Origin: Nonomuraea gerenzanensis
GTDB lineage: Bacteria; Actinomycetota; Actinomycetes; Streptosporangiales; Streptosporangiaceae
Assembly (NCBI RefSeq): GCF_020215645.1
Contig: NZ_CP084058.1
Coordinates: 7,502,001 to 7,566,000, forward strand
DNA: 64,000 nucleotides
Direction of reading: 5' to 3'
Positions 41,708 to 50,772 of the stretch are shown in pieces. A program made the translations under genes and the position numbers. The notes under the pieces are model-generated. The model made no database searches and was not told the DNA's origin. It saw only the letters and a program-made list of their open reading frames with translations. The first letter of the stretch is position 1. The number at the start of each line of letters is the position of its first letter.

Positions 41708-42643
41708 ATGACCGTCGCAGCGCATCCAGAGCAGGTGGCGGGCGCCGTGCCCGCCACCTCGGGCCGGCGCGTCACCCGCGTGCTGCTGCGTGACCGGGGC
41801 GCCGTGCTCAGCGGCGCCTACCTCGCGCTGATCGTGCTGATGGCCATCGGCGCGCCGCTGATCAGCGCGATCACCGGGCACGGCCCCAACGACTTCGACA
41901 CGGCCGCGGTCAACACCGACCTGGGCGGGGTGCCCTACGGCTCGCTCGGCGGCATCAGCGCCGAGCACCTGCTGGGCGTCGAGCCGCAGAACGGCCGCGA
42001 CATCCTGGCGCGCATCGCCTACGGCGCCCGCGTCTCCCTGATCATCGCCGCCTCGGCCACCGCGCTCACCACGCTGCTCGGCGTGGTGCTGGGCATGCTG
42101 GCCGGGTTCTACCAGGGCTGGGTGGACCAGGTGATCTGCCGGGTGATGGACTTCCTGATGGCCTTCCCCGCGCTCATCTTCATGATCGCGATCCTGTCCG
42201 CACTGCCGCAGGGCAACCGGCCGGTGCTGCTGGTCCTGGTGATCAGCGTGTTCGGCTGGCCGTACCTGGCGCGGGTGGTGCGCGGGCAGACGCTCACGCT
42301 GGTGAACCGGGAGTTCGTGGAGGCCGCGCGGGCCTCCGGCGCCTCCACGGGGCAGCTGGTGTTCAAGGAGATCCTGCCGAACCTGCGCAGCTCCCTGATC
42401 GTGATGACCACCCTGGCCGTGCCCGGCTACGTCGGGACGGAGGCGGGGCTGTCGTTCCTGGGCGTCGGCGTCACGCCGCCCACCCCCTCGTGGGGCCAGA
42501 TGATCGCCAGTTCGGTCGGCTGGTACGCCGTCGACCCGATGTACTTCGTGATCCCCGGCGCGTTCCTGTTCCTCACGGTGCTGTCGCTGACCGTGCTGGG
42601 CGACAGGATCCGGGCCGCCTTCGACGCGGGGGACGCCTCATGA
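41708..42643 (+). CDS. Peptide ABC transporter permease (DppC/OppC-like)
   Basis: 311 residues with six membrane helices. The N-terminal OppC-type helix is followed by LLGVEPQNGRDILARIAYGARVSL near 90 and the EAA loop EAARASGASTGQLVFKEILPN near 200 that contacts the ATPases. It starts at ATG 41708 immediately after the binding-protein stop with no gap, so it depends on coupled translation. The order DppC before DppB is reversed relative to most dpp operons. Confidence 0.93.
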   Translation: MTVAAHPEQVAGAVPATSGRRVTRVLLRDRGAVLSGAYLALIVLMAIGAPLISAITGHGPNDFDTAAVNTDLGGVPYGSLGGISAEHLLGVEPQNGRDILARIAYGARVSLIIAASATALTTLLGVVLGMLAGFYQGWVDQVICRVMDFLMAFPALIFMIAILSALPQGNRPVLLVLVISVFGWPYLARVVRGQTLTLVNREFVEAARASGASTGQLVFKEILPNLRSSLIVMTTLAVPGYVGTEAGLSFLGVGVTPPTPSWGQMIASSVGWYAVDPMYFVIPGAFLFLTVLSLTVLGDRIRAAFDAGDAS

Positions 42644-43638
42644 TGGCCCGCTACGTGATCGGACGCCTGGCCGGCGTCGTGGTGATCCTGTTCCTGGTGT
42701 GCCTGTTCACGTTCGTCCTGTTCTTCACCCTGCAGCCGGACCCGGCGGTGATGATCTGCGGGAAGACGTGCACGCCGGAGCGCATCGACCAGATCCGCGA
42801 CGTGCTGGGGCTCAACCAGCCGTTCCTGACGCAGTTCTTCGGCTTCCTCGGCGGCATCTTCGCCGGCCGCGACTACGGCCAGGGCGCGAACCTCGTGCAC
42901 TGCGCGGCGCCGTGCCTGGGCTACAGCTTCCAGACCAACCAGTCCGTGATGGACATGGTGGTGGAGCGCCTGCCGGTCAGCGCCACGGTGGCGATCGGCG
43001 CGGCGGTGCTGTGGCTGGTCGTCGGGATCGCCGCGGGCCTGCTCAGCGCGGTCAAGGAGGGCACCTGGTGGGACCGCGCCGCGATGGGCCTGGCGCTCGG
43101 CGGCTCCAGCATCCCCAACTACGTGCTGGCGCTGGCCCTGCAGTACGTGCTCGTCGTGCAGCTGCAGGTGCTGCCGTTCCCGCAGGCCGTGGCGTTCGCC
43201 GACGACCCGGTGGTGTGGTTCCAGTCGTACCTGATGCCGTGGATCGTGCTGGCCACCGGCTACGCCTGCCTGTACGCCCGGCTCACCCGCGCCAACGTGA
43301 TCGACACCCTGGCGGAGAACTTCATGCGCACGGCCAGGTCGAAGGGGCTGAGCCCGGCGCTGACCATGCGCAGGCACGCGCTGCGCCCGGCGCTGACGCC
43401 GATCGCCACCATCTTCGGCATGGACTTCGCGGCGCTGCTCGGCGGCGCGCTGATCACCGAGACGGTGTTCGGGCTGAACGGGGTCGGCAAGATGGCCGCC
43501 GACTCGATCGCCAAGAACGACCAGCCGGTCATCATGGCCGTCACGCTGCTGGCGGCGTTCTTCGTGGTGGTCGGGAACGTGGTGGTGGACCTCGTCTACA
43601 CGAGGCTGGACCCGAGAGTGAGGATCACGACCCCATGA
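42640..43638 (+). CDS. Peptide ABC transporter permease (DppB/OppB-like)
   Basis: 332 residues with six helices. It has IRDVLGLNQPFLTQFFGFL and an EAA loop ENFMRTARSKGLSPALTMRRH near 230, and a large external loop (about 35-100) with four Cys (CGKTC and CAAPC), which could form two disulfides. ATG 42640 overlaps the previous stop by four bases. Confidence 0.93.
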   Translation: MMARYVIGRLAGVVVILFLVCLFTFVLFFTLQPDPAVMICGKTCTPERIDQIRDVLGLNQPFLTQFFGFLGGIFAGRDYGQGANLVHCAAPCLGYSFQTNQSVMDMVVERLPVSATVAIGAAVLWLVVGIAAGLLSAVKEGTWWDRAAMGLALGGSSIPNYVLALALQYVLVVQLQVLPFPQAVAFADDPVVWFQSYLMPWIVLATGYACLYARLTRANVIDTLAENFMRTARSKGLSPALTMRRHALRPALTPIATIFGMDFAALLGGALITETVFGLNGVGKMAADSIAKNDQPVIMAVTLLAAFFVVVGNVVVDLVYTRLDPRVRITTP

Positions 43639-44435
43639 GCGAGTTGCTTGTCGTGGACGACCTCACCGTCACCTTCCCGACGACGCGCGGCCCGGTGGAC
43701 GTGGTCAAGGGCGTGTCGTTCACGGTCGGCAGGGACGAGACGGTCGGCATCGTCGGCGAGTCGGGCTCCGGCAAGTCGATGACCAGCCTGGCGATCATGG
43801 GCCTGCTGCCCAAGGGCGCCCGCACCAGCGGCAGCGTCCGGCTGAACGGCACGGAGCTGCTCGGCCGGCCGGACCGGGAGCTGCGCAGGCTGCGCGGTGA
43901 CCAGCTCTCGATGGTCTTCCAGGACCCGCTGTCGTCGCTGAACCCGTACTACACGGTGGGCCTGCAGATCGAGGAGATGTACCGCGCGCACCGCGGCGGC
44001 TCCCGCCGGGCCGCGCGCCGGGTCGCCGTCGAGGCGCTCGGGCACGTCGGCCTGCCGGAGCCGGAGCGGCGCGTGGACTACTACCCGCACCAGTTCTCCG
44101 GCGGGCAGCGGCAGCGCGTCATGATCGCGATGGCGCTGGTGTGCGAGCCGGCGCTGCTGATCGCCGACGAGCCGACCACGGCGCTGGACGTGACCGTGCA
44201 GGCGCAGATCCTGCGGCTGCTGGCCTCCCTGCAGCGGGAGAGCGGCACCGGCATGGTGTTCATCACCCACGACCTGGCCGTGATCAGCTCGATCGCGACC
44301 CGCGTGCTGGTGATGCGGCGCGGCGAGCAGGTCGAGTACGGCACCGCCGAGCAGATCTTCGCCGAGCCGGAGCACGAGTACACCCGGATGTTGCTGGAGA
44401 GCATCCCGCGCATCGACGATGAGGTGGTCCTATGA
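43635..44435 (+). CDS. Peptide ABC transporter ATP-binding protein (DppD/OppD-like)
   Basis: 266 residues. Walker A GESGSGKS near 40, Q-loop [14 protein letters not shown] near 97, signature FSGGQRQRV near 155, Walker [13 protein letters not shown] near 175 and the switch His in FITHDLAV near 208. It is shorter than typical DppD because the C-terminal oligopeptide domain is reduced to its first part. ATGA overlaps at both ends. Confidence 0.94.
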   Translation: MSELLVVDDLTVTFPTTRGPVDVVKGVSFTVGRDETVGIVGESGSGKSMTSLAIMGLLPKGARTSGSVRLNGTELLGRPDRELRRLRGDQLSMVFQDPLSSLNPYYTVGLQIEEMYRAHRGGSRRAARRVAVEALGHVGLPEPERRVDYYPHQFSGGQRQRVMIAMALVCEPALLIADEPTTALDVTVQAQILRLLASLQRESGTGMVFITHDLAVISSIATRVLVMRRGEQVEYGTAEQIFAEPEHEYTRMLLESIPRIDDEVVL

Positions 44436-45244
44436 CGTTGCTCCGCGCCGAGGGCCTGACCAAGCGGTTCGTCTCGCGCGGCCCGCTGGGCGCCAGGGCC
44501 GAGTTCACCGCCGTGGACCAGGTCAGCTTCGAGGTACGGCTGGGCGAGACGCTGGCCGTCGTCGGCGAGTCCGGCAGCGGCAAGTCCACCACCGCCCGTA
44601 TGATCGCCAAACTGATGGACCCGACCGGGGGCACCCTGGAGTTCGAGGGCGAGGACGTCACGCACGCCGGGGGCGCGGCGCTGGCCCGCTTCCGCTCGAA
44701 CGTGCAGGTCGTCTTCCAGGACCCGTTCTCCTCGCTCAACCCCCGGCACACCGTGGAGCGCATCCTCATGGCGCCGCTGGTCTACCAGGGCCTCGGGCCC
44801 AAGGGCAGCCGCCGCGAGCACGCCAAGGAGCTGATGGAGCGGGTCGGGCTCAACCCCGATCACTCGCTGCGCTACCCCGCGCAGTTCTCCGGCGGGCAGG
44901 CACAGCGCATCGGCATCGCCCGCGCGCTGGCCGTCAACCCCAAGCTGGTGATCTGCGACGAGGCCGTCTCGGCGCTGGACGTGTCGGTGCAGGCGCAGGT
45001 GATCGAGCTGCTGCGGCGGCTGCAGCGCGAGAGCGGCTTCAGCTACGTGTTCATCGCGCACGACCTGGCCGTGGTGCGGCAGCTCGCGCACCGGGTCGCG
45101 GTCATGAGCAAGGGGCGGATCGTCGAGCTCGGGCCCGCCGAGCAGGTGTTCCGCGACCCCCAGGACGAGTACACGCGCACGCTGCTGGCGGCCATCCCCC
45201 GGATCGACCCGGAGTGGGACCGCCGCAGGAGGGAGAGGTCTTGA
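44432..45244 (+). CDS. Peptide ABC transporter ATP-binding protein (DppF/OppF-like)
   Basis: 270 residues. Walker [11 protein letters not shown]-loop [14 protein letters not shown], signature [15 protein letters not shown], Walker [17 protein letters not shown] and FIAHDLAVV. It completes the importer as the second ATPase. ATG 44432 overlaps the preceding stop, and its own stop overlaps the TTG start of the iminopeptidase. Confidence 0.94.
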   Translation: MTLLRAEGLTKRFVSRGPLGARAEFTAVDQVSFEVRLGETLAVVGESGSGKSTTARMIAKLMDPTGGTLEFEGEDVTHAGGAALARFRSNVQVVFQDPFSSLNPRHTVERILMAPLVYQGLGPKGSRREHAKELMERVGLNPDHSLRYPAQFSGGQAQRIGIARALAVNPKLVICDEAVSALDVSVQAQVIELLRRLQRESGFSYVFIAHDLAVVRQLAHRVAVMSKGRIVELGPAEQVFRDPQDEYTRTLLAAIPRIDPEWDRRRRERS

Positions 45245-46530
45245 TCACCGCGACGTACACCATCCCCGGGATGCGGGTGCGCGACCACGTCGAACGGGTG
45301 CCCCTGGACTGGTCCGACCCGGGGGCGAGCATCACCGTGTTCGCCCGCGAGCTGGTGGACCCGGCCCGCGACGGGGAGGACCTGCCGTGCCTGCTCTACC
45401 TTCAGGGCGGGCCCGGCGGCAAGGGGCCCCGCCCGGTCGGCACGTCGGGCTGGCTGGGGCGGGCGCTGGAGACGTACCGGGTGATCCTGCTCGACCAGCG
45501 GGGCACGGGCCGCAGCTCGCGCATCGACGGCCGGGTGATGGGCGCGCTGGGCGCGAAGGAGGGCGCCGACCATCTGGCGCGCTTCCGCGCCGACTCGATC
45601 GTGGCCGACGCCGAGCACCTGCGTAAGACGGTCTTCGGCGGGCGGCGCTGGTCGACGCTGGGGCAGAGCTACGGGGGCTTCCTGACTCTGACGTACCTGT
45701 CGAACGCGCCCGAGGGGCTGTCGGCCTGTTACGTGGCGGGCGGCCTGCCGTCGCTCGACCCGGACGCCGAGGAGGTCTACCGGCGCACGTACCCGCGGGT
45801 GGCGGCCAAGAACGCCGAGTTCTACCGGCGCTACCCGCACCACGCCGAGACGACGGCGCGGCTGGCCGACCGGCTGGCGGAGGGCGACCTGCTGCTGCCC
45901 GACGGCGACCCGCTGACCGTGCGGCGGCTGCAGTCGCTGGGCATCGACTTCGGCATGAAGCCCGGCTACGAGCGCATGCACTGGCTGCTGGACGAGGCCC
46001 GGCCGGACGACGGTGGCGGTTTGCCCGAGACGTTCCTGCACCAGGTGCTCGCGCGTTCGTCCTATGCCGACAACCCGCTGTTCGCGGCGCTGCAGGAGAG
46101 CATCTACGGGCACGGCGCCGGCGCGACCGCGTGGGCGGCGCAGCGCGAGCGCGCCCGCCATCCCGCCTTCGCCGAGGACGCCAGGCCGCTGCTGTTCACC
46201 GGAGAGATGATCTATCCCTGGATGTTCGAGGAGATCCGGGCGCTGCGTCCCTTCCGCGGCGCCGTCGAGCTGCTCGCCGGGCGCGGCGACTGGCCGCCCC
46301 TGTACGACCTGGACCGGCTGGCCGCCAACGAGGTGCCGGTGGCCGCCGCCGTCTACTTCGACGACATGTACGTCGACTCGGGCCTGCAACTGGACACCGC
46401 CTCCCGGGTGGGCAACACGCAGGCCTGGGTCACCAACGAGTACGAGCACGACGGCATCGGCGAGGAACGTGTCTTCGCCCGCCTGACGCGGCTCGTCCGC
46501 GACCTTGGAGGAGGGCTCATCGATGGCTGA
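45241..46530 (+). CDS. Proline iminopeptidase (alpha/beta hydrolase, family S33)
   Basis: 429 residues from TTG 45241, which overlaps the ATPase stop and follows AGGAGGGAGAGG. The S33 features are [10 protein letters not shown] (oxyanion hole), [10 protein letters not shown], the nucleophile elbow GQSYGGF with Ser143, an inserted helical cap (about 175-300), an Asp in the YFDDMYVD segment and His in NEYEHDG near the C-terminus. The length matches the long iminopeptidases, of which the Serratia-type enzymes also accept hydroxyproline and its esters. It removes N-terminal proline-like residues from peptides in the cytosol. Confidence 0.9.
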   Translation: MITATYTIPGMRVRDHVERVPLDWSDPGASITVFARELVDPARDGEDLPCLLYLQGGPGGKGPRPVGTSGWLGRALETYRVILLDQRGTGRSSRIDGRVMGALGAKEGADHLARFRADSIVADAEHLRKTVFGGRRWSTLGQSYGGFLTLTYLSNAPEGLSACYVAGGLPSLDPDAEEVYRRTYPRVAAKNAEFYRRYPHHAETTARLADRLAEGDLLLPDGDPLTVRRLQSLGIDFGMKPGYERMHWLLDEARPDDGGGLPETFLHQVLARSSYADNPLFAALQESIYGHGAGATAWAAQRERARHPAFAEDARPLLFTGEMIYPWMFEEIRALRPFRGAVELLAGRGDWPPLYDLDRLAANEVPVAAAVYFDDMYVDSGLQLDTASRVGNTQAWVTNEYEHDGIGEERVFARLTRLVRDLGGGLIDG

Positions 46531-47854
46531 CGGCAAGCTGCCCAAGCTGATCGACATCCCCGCGTTCACCGAGTACATCGCCCAGGGCTGGGACTCCCCC
46601 GCCCGCACGCCCGACCTGGTGCCGGGCGCGGCACAGGCCGCCGCCGCGCACCGGGCCAGGCTCGCCGAGGCGCTGCCCGGCCGGACCGTCGTGGTCAAGG
46701 CCGGGCACGCGCCGGCCCGCAGCAACGACACCGCCTACGACTTCCGCGTGGACAGCGACTTCTACTGGCTGACCGGCTGCGCGGTGGAGCACGCGGTGGC
46801 CGTCGTCCGCGACGGCGCGGCCACCCTGTACCTGCCGCCGCCCGCCCGTCCCGGCGAGACCGGCTTCTTCGCCGACGCCGCCTACGGCGAGCTGTGGGTC
46901 GGCCCGTCGCCGTCGCTCGCCGAGTGGTCGGCCGCGCTGGGCGTCGAGGTGCTGCCGCTGAACGACTTCACCGACCCGGGCACGCCCGGCTCCGGCGACG
47001 ACGTGGGCCGGGTGCTCGCCGAGCTGCGCATGATCAAGGACGAGTGGGAGGTCGGGCAGCTGCGCGAGGCCGTGGACCGCACGGTCGAGGGCTTCGCCGC
47101 CGTGCTGGCCGAGCTGCCCGCCGCCGTGGCGGGCGGCGGCGAGCGGTGGCTGCAGGGCACGTTCGACCGGTACGCCAGAACGTACGGCAACGGCCCCGGC
47201 TACGCCTCCATCGTGGGCAGCGGCCCGCACGCCCCCACCCTGCACTGGGTGCGCTGCGACGGCCCCGTGCGCGAGGGCGAGGTGCTGCTGCTGGACATGG
47301 GCGTGGAGACGCGCTCCCACTACACCGCCGACGTCACCCGCACCTTCCCCGTCTCCGGCGCCTTCACCCCGGCCCAGCGGCAGGTGCACGACCTGGTGGA
47401 GCGGGCGCACCGGGCCGGGCTGGCCGAGGTGGTGCCGGGCCGCCCGTTCACCGCCTTCCACCACGCGGCGATGGAGGTCATCGCGCGCGGCCTGCACGAC
47501 TGGGGGCTGCTGCCGGTGTCGGTGGACGAGGCCCTGTCGGACACCGGCCAGCACCACCGCCGCTACCTGATCTGCGGCATCGGCCACCATCTCGGCCTGG
47601 ACGTGCACGACTGCGCGCGCTCGCGCCCCGAGGCCTACCACGGGGCGGTCATGACGCCGGGCATGGTGCTGACCGTCGAGCCCGGGCTGTACTTCCACGC
47701 CCACGACCGCACGGTGCCGCCCGAGCTGCGCGGCATCGGCGTACGCATCGAGGACGACCTGCTCGTGACGGCGGACGGCGCGCAGAACCTGTCCGCCGCG
47801 CTGCCCCTGGACGCGAGCGGGCTGGAGAACTGGACCAAGGAGAACCACCGATGA
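46523..47854 (+). CDS. Xaa-Pro aminopeptidase (M24B, PepP-like)
   Basis: 443 residues. An N-terminal creatinase-like domain (1-170, with FRVDSDFYWLTG) and a pita-bread catalytic domain carrying the metal ligands: LLLDMGVETRSHYTADVTR (two Asp), GIGHHLGLDVHD (His), LTVEPGLYF (Glu) and GVRIEDDLLV (Glu). It cleaves the bond between any N-terminal residue and a following proline. ATG 46523 follows GGAGGAGGG and overlaps the iminopeptidase by eight bases. With the iminopeptidase it would dismantle Pro/Hyp-rich peptides. Confidence 0.94.
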   Translation: MADGKLPKLIDIPAFTEYIAQGWDSPARTPDLVPGAAQAAAAHRARLAEALPGRTVVVKAGHAPARSNDTAYDFRVDSDFYWLTGCAVEHAVAVVRDGAATLYLPPPARPGETGFFADAAYGELWVGPSPSLAEWSAALGVEVLPLNDFTDPGTPGSGDDVGRVLAELRMIKDEWEVGQLREAVDRTVEGFAAVLAELPAAVAGGGERWLQGTFDRYARTYGNGPGYASIVGSGPHAPTLHWVRCDGPVREGEVLLLDMGVETRSHYTADVTRTFPVSGAFTPAQRQVHDLVERAHRAGLAEVVPGRPFTAFHHAAMEVIARGLHDWGLLPVSVDEALSDTGQHHRRYLICGIGHHLGLDVHDCARSRPEAYHGAVMTPGMVLTVEPGLYFHAHDRTVPPELRGIGVRIEDDLLVTADGAQNLSAALPLDASGLENWTKENHR

Positions 47855-48741
47855 CCACCCCCGTGTGGCACGGCGTGCACGTCGCGACCGCGCTGCCCTT
47901 CCACGACGACCTGTCCGTCGACTACGACGCCTACGCCGAGCACGTGCGCTTCCTGGCCGAGGGCGGCTGCGACGGCGTGTGCCCCAACGGCTCGCTCGGC
48001 GAGTACCAGACGCTGACCGACGACGAGCGCGCCCGCGTGGTGCGCACCGCCGTCGAGGCCGCGCCCGAGGGGTTCCACGTGATGCCGGGCGTGGCCGCGT
48101 ACGGGTCGGCCGAGTCGCGCCGCTGGGCCGAGCAGGCCGCCGAGGCGGGGGCGTCGTCGGTGCTGCTGCTGCCGCCGAACGCCTACCGCGCCGACCGCCG
48201 GGCCGTGGTCGCCCACTACCGCGAGGTGGCCAAGGCGGGGCTGCCGGTCGTCGCCTACAACAACCCGATCGACACCAAGGTGGACCTGACGCCCTCGCTG
48301 CTGGCCGAGCTGCACCAGGAGGGGCTGATCGTGGGGGTGAAGGAGTTCACGGGGGACGTGCGCAGGGCGTACGAGATCGCCGAGCTGGCACCCGGGCTGG
48401 ACCTGCTGATCGGGTCGGACGACGTGCTGCTGGAGCTGGGCATCGCCGGTGCGGTCGGGTGGATCGCCGGGTACCCGAACATGATCCCCCGCGCCACCGT
48501 CGAGCTGTACCACCTGGCCGTGGCGGGCGACGTGGCCAAGGCCCTGCCCCTGTACCGGGACCTGCACCCGCTGCTGCGGTGGGACTCCAAGACCGAGTTC
48601 GTGCAGTCGATCAAGTTGTCGATGGACCTGGCCGGGCGCAAGGGCGGTGCCTGCCGGCCGCCGCGCCTGGCGCTGCCGGCCGAGATCGCGGACCGGATCA
48701 CCCGCGACACCGAGGCGGTGCTGGCCAAGGGCTACCGCTGA
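47851..48741 (+). CDS. DapA-family (dihydrodipicolinate synthase-like) lyase/deaminase
   Basis: 296 residues, a (beta/alpha)8 class I aldolase. The Schiff-base Lys164 is in GVKEFTGD and the partner Tyr136 in AYNNP, the same 28-residue spacing as Tyr133/Lys161 of DapA. The carboxylate loop reads NGSLGEY rather than GTTGE, so it is probably not lysine biosynthesis. The C-terminal GGACRPPRLALP resembles carboxylate lyases. In this operon the best candidate is 1-pyrroline-4-hydroxy-2-carboxylate deaminase of hydroxyproline breakdown, a known DapA-family member; other 2-keto acid aldolases remain possible. Overlaps the M24 gene (ATGA); last gene of the operon. Confidence 0.85.
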   Translation: MTTPVWHGVHVATALPFHDDLSVDYDAYAEHVRFLAEGGCDGVCPNGSLGEYQTLTDDERARVVRTAVEAAPEGFHVMPGVAAYGSAESRRWAEQAAEAGASSVLLLPPNAYRADRRAVVAHYREVAKAGLPVVAYNNPIDTKVDLTPSLLAELHQEGLIVGVKEFTGDVRRAYEIAELAPGLDLLIGSDDVLLELGIAGAVGWIAGYPNMIPRATVELYHLAVAGDVAKALPLYRDLHPLLRWDSKTEFVQSIKLSMDLAGRKGGACRPPRLALPAEIADRITRDTEAVLAKGYR

Positions 48742-48744
48742 CGG

Positions 48745-48860
48745 TGGCGGGCGCCGGTCGGCGGGCGCCCGTCGTCAGCGGGTGCTTGTCAGCGGGCGCC
48801 GGTCAGCGGGCGCCCGTCGTCAGCGGGCGCCGGTCAGCGGGTGCTTGTCAGCGGGTGCTG
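48745..48860. repeat. Imperfect GTCAGCGGGYGC tandem repeats between convergent genes
   Basis: About seven units of 14-17 bases built on GTCAGCGGG followed by TGCTT or CGCC, running from just after the DapA-like stop into the last codons of the convergent ACT-domain gene. Several contain the self-complementary CGGGCGCCCG, so the RNA could fold and end transcription. Not a CRISPR: units are short and there are no spacers. Confidence 0.75.
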
Positions 48861-49828
48861 TAGCGGGCGTGTGTGGCGGCGGCCGTCAGGGCCGCCGCCC
48901 GTGCGGCCTCCGTCGGGGTGAACGCCAGCTCGGGCCGCCGGACGAGCAGTGCCCGGTCCGGGTTCACCGAGATCACCATCGTGGTGTTGAGCTCGGCCCC
49001 CTCGTCCACCGTGTCACCGGGGCGGCGCCACTCCACGTGCGTGACCCGCAGCAGCTCGGCCAGGGCCTCGGGCAGCCGGTCCGGGTCGTCGCTGACGCGC
49101 TGCGCCAGCACCAGCGCCTGCACGCCCGGGTCGGTGAGGTCCTTGACCCGCGCGGGCACGATCACCACGTCCTGCCCGCCGGCCTCGGTCAGCGCGCCGG
49201 CCAGCACGTCCAGTGCCAGCCCTGGGGGCGCCTCGATGACGAACTCGTCGAGCGCGTCGCATCCGGCGGGGGTGATGGCGCTGCCGCCGGTCGGGGCGAT
49301 GTGCAGCGCCAGGATGTTGCAGCCCAGCCGGCCGAACGCGCCCGCCACGGTGGCGAGCCTGCCCGGCCGCTCCACCACCCGCATCCGGATCCGCCACAAC
49401 GCCATGGGCCCGCCGGCGCCGTCCCGCACGGGCAGCGGCGCCGGGTCACGCCCGGTACGACTGCTTCCGCCGGGGTCACGCCCGGCACGCCCTGTCCCGC
49501 CCGGGTCACGCCCGGCGGCTCCTCGCCCGCCCGGGTCACGTCCGGCGCGTCCCCTCCCGCCCGGGAAGTCGCCGCGTCCGGACGTCCCGTCGCCGCGGCC
49601 GGACGGCCGGGGACGGTGGCCGAGCCGCTTGTGGATCGCGGCACCGACGATCAGTGCCAGGCCGAGCCCGACCAGGACGACGGGCCCCGGTTCCTGGTGC
49701 CCGAGCAGGGTGGCGAGCAGGTGCGCCAGGCCGACCGCGAGGAACAGCGCGGCGAGCTCGGCCAGCTCCCGCCGCCAGGAACGGCCGGCCCCGGCAGGTG
49801 CGTCCATTACCTTGGGTGCATCGCTCAT
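48848..49828 (-). CDS. Membrane-anchored ACT-domain protein with repeat linker
   Basis: 326 residues. Two membrane helices (about 22-42 and 48-66) are followed by a low-complexity linker (about 70-130) of repeated RAGRDPGG units coded by roughly 30-bp DNA repeats, then an ACT-type ligand domain (about 142-215, IRMRVVERPGRLATVAGAFGRLG) and a further alpha/beta domain. ACT domains bind amino acids. This architecture with a membrane anchor is unusual. ATG 49828 has no clear ribosome binding site. Convergent with the GH127 operon. Confidence 0.82.
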   Translation of the reverse strand: MSDAPKVMDAPAGAGRSWRRELAELAALFLAVGLAHLLATLLGHQEPGPVVLVGLGLALIVGAAIHKRLGHRPRPSGRGDGTSGRGDFPGGRGRAGRDPGGRGAAGRDPGGTGRAGRDPGGSSRTGRDPAPLPVRDGAGGPMALWRIRMRVVERPGRLATVAGAFGRLGCNILALHIAPTGGSAITPAGCDALDEFVIEAPPGLALDVLAGALTEAGGQDVVIVPARVKDLTDPGVQALVLAQRVSDDPDRLPEALAELLRVTHVEWRRPGDTVDEGAELNTTMVISVNPDRALLVRRPELAFTPTEAARAAALTAAATHARYSTR

Positions 49829-49943
49829 GACTACGAGTCTGCGCGAGCCGTGTTACGTGATCATGGCCCCTGGGGTTGCGGCGGCATTAAACCCGGTTCA
49901 CCGCTTGACCTGAATCTGCCTTCGCCGTCCCGAAACACCGCGC

Positions 49944-49971
49944 GAGGCCCCGCCACGGGCGGCGGGGCCTC
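49944..49971. terminator. Stem-loop terminator of the secreted-protein gene
   Basis: GAGGCCCCGCC (49944-49954) pairs with GGCGGGGCCTC (49961-49971) around a 6-base loop, 14 bases beyond the end of the minus-strand gene at 49985. Confidence 0.85.
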
Positions 49972-49984
49972 GGGGAGCGGCCGG

Positions 49985-50482
49985 TCAGCCGGAGCGGCCG
50001 ATCAGCCGGAGCCTGATCGCGTAGTCGTAGTGCTTGTTGGAGTTGCCGTTGACGTTCCCCTCGATGTAGTCCTCGTCCTCCACGAAGTAGCCCGGGTCGA
50101 GGTTGGAGCACTGGGTGGCGGAGGCGTAGGCGGTGCCGAGGTTGTAGCCGTCGTTGACGTAGGGCGGGGTGACCTCGCGCAGGCTGACGGCGAGGTCACC
50201 GTCGTCGACCTCGAGCAGCGCCACGGGGTCGCCGAAGCTGCCGGGGCCCAGGACGTCGCCGTTCCTGGCGTTGACCCAGCCGTTGTTGGGGAACAGGTTC
50301 CCTCCGATCTTGACGCGCAGCTCGTCCTTCCCGTCCTTCTCGCTGACGTCGTAGGCGATGATCTCGACGATCTCCACCTCACAGCTCTCGACGTCGGCGG
50401 CGGCCGGGCCGGCGAACACGGCCCCGGGCGCGGCGAGGCCCGTCACGAGGGCGAGGATGGCGATCAGCTTGCGAGAGTGCAT
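49985..50482 (-). CDS. Secreted protein of unknown function
   Basis: 165 residues. A Sec signal peptide (MHSRKLIAILALVTGLAAPG, cleavage after AAA near residue 29) leads to an acidic mature protein with two Cys (in SCEVE and TQCSN) that may form one disulfide, and beta-strand-like sequence such as VEIVEIIAYDVSEKDGKDEL and a C-terminal YAIRLRLIG. ATG 50482 follows GGAGCGGAAAAG. No family is recognised. It is divergent from the TelA-type operon and shares the repeat-bearing intergenic region. Confidence 0.8.
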   Translation of the reverse strand: MHSRKLIAILALVTGLAAPGAVFAGPAAADVESCEVEIVEIIAYDVSEKDGKDELRVKIGGNLFPNNGWVNARNGDVLGPGSFGDPVALLEVDDGDLAVSLREVTPPYVNDGYNLGTAYASATQCSNLDPGYFVEDEDYIEGNVNGNSNKHYDYAIRLRLIGRSG

Positions 50483-50553
50483 GCTTTTCCGCTCCTTCGA
50501 TGTCCGGACGCCACGCGGTCATCCGCGAGGCGCGGCATCAGGGTGCGGAAGGC

Positions 50554-50619
50554 ACCGTGAGCGCACCGTGAGCGCACCGTGAGCGCGTCGTGAGCGCGTC
50601 GTGAGCGCACCGTGAGTGC
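50554..50619. repeat. Six tandem 11-bp repeats in a divergent intergenic region
   Basis: ACCGTGAGCGC three times, GTCGTGAGCGC twice and ACCGTGAGTGC once, with no gaps. The 11-base period is about one turn of DNA, so a protein bound to each unit would face the same side. They lie 71 bases before the secreted-protein start and 153 before the TelA operon. The remaining bases to 50772 include a -10-like CATAAT at 50732. Confidence 0.9.
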
Positions 50620-50772
50620 CCAGGTCGCGGGTATTTCCGCGCCGAAGTGCCGGGCGGGGCGGCCGTGAACGGCGGATGAATTCTGCCGTACGTTCCGCTT
50701 CAGCCCCGCGCAGGGTCCGCGCACGCGATCCCATAATTCCGCCATGGGGGTTATTTCACGAAACGGGGTTCA

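Noticed and set aside
48745..48860. Repeats that might look like a CRISPR array
   Set aside because: Units are 14-17 bases, touching, degenerate and without unique spacers; no cas gene is nearby.
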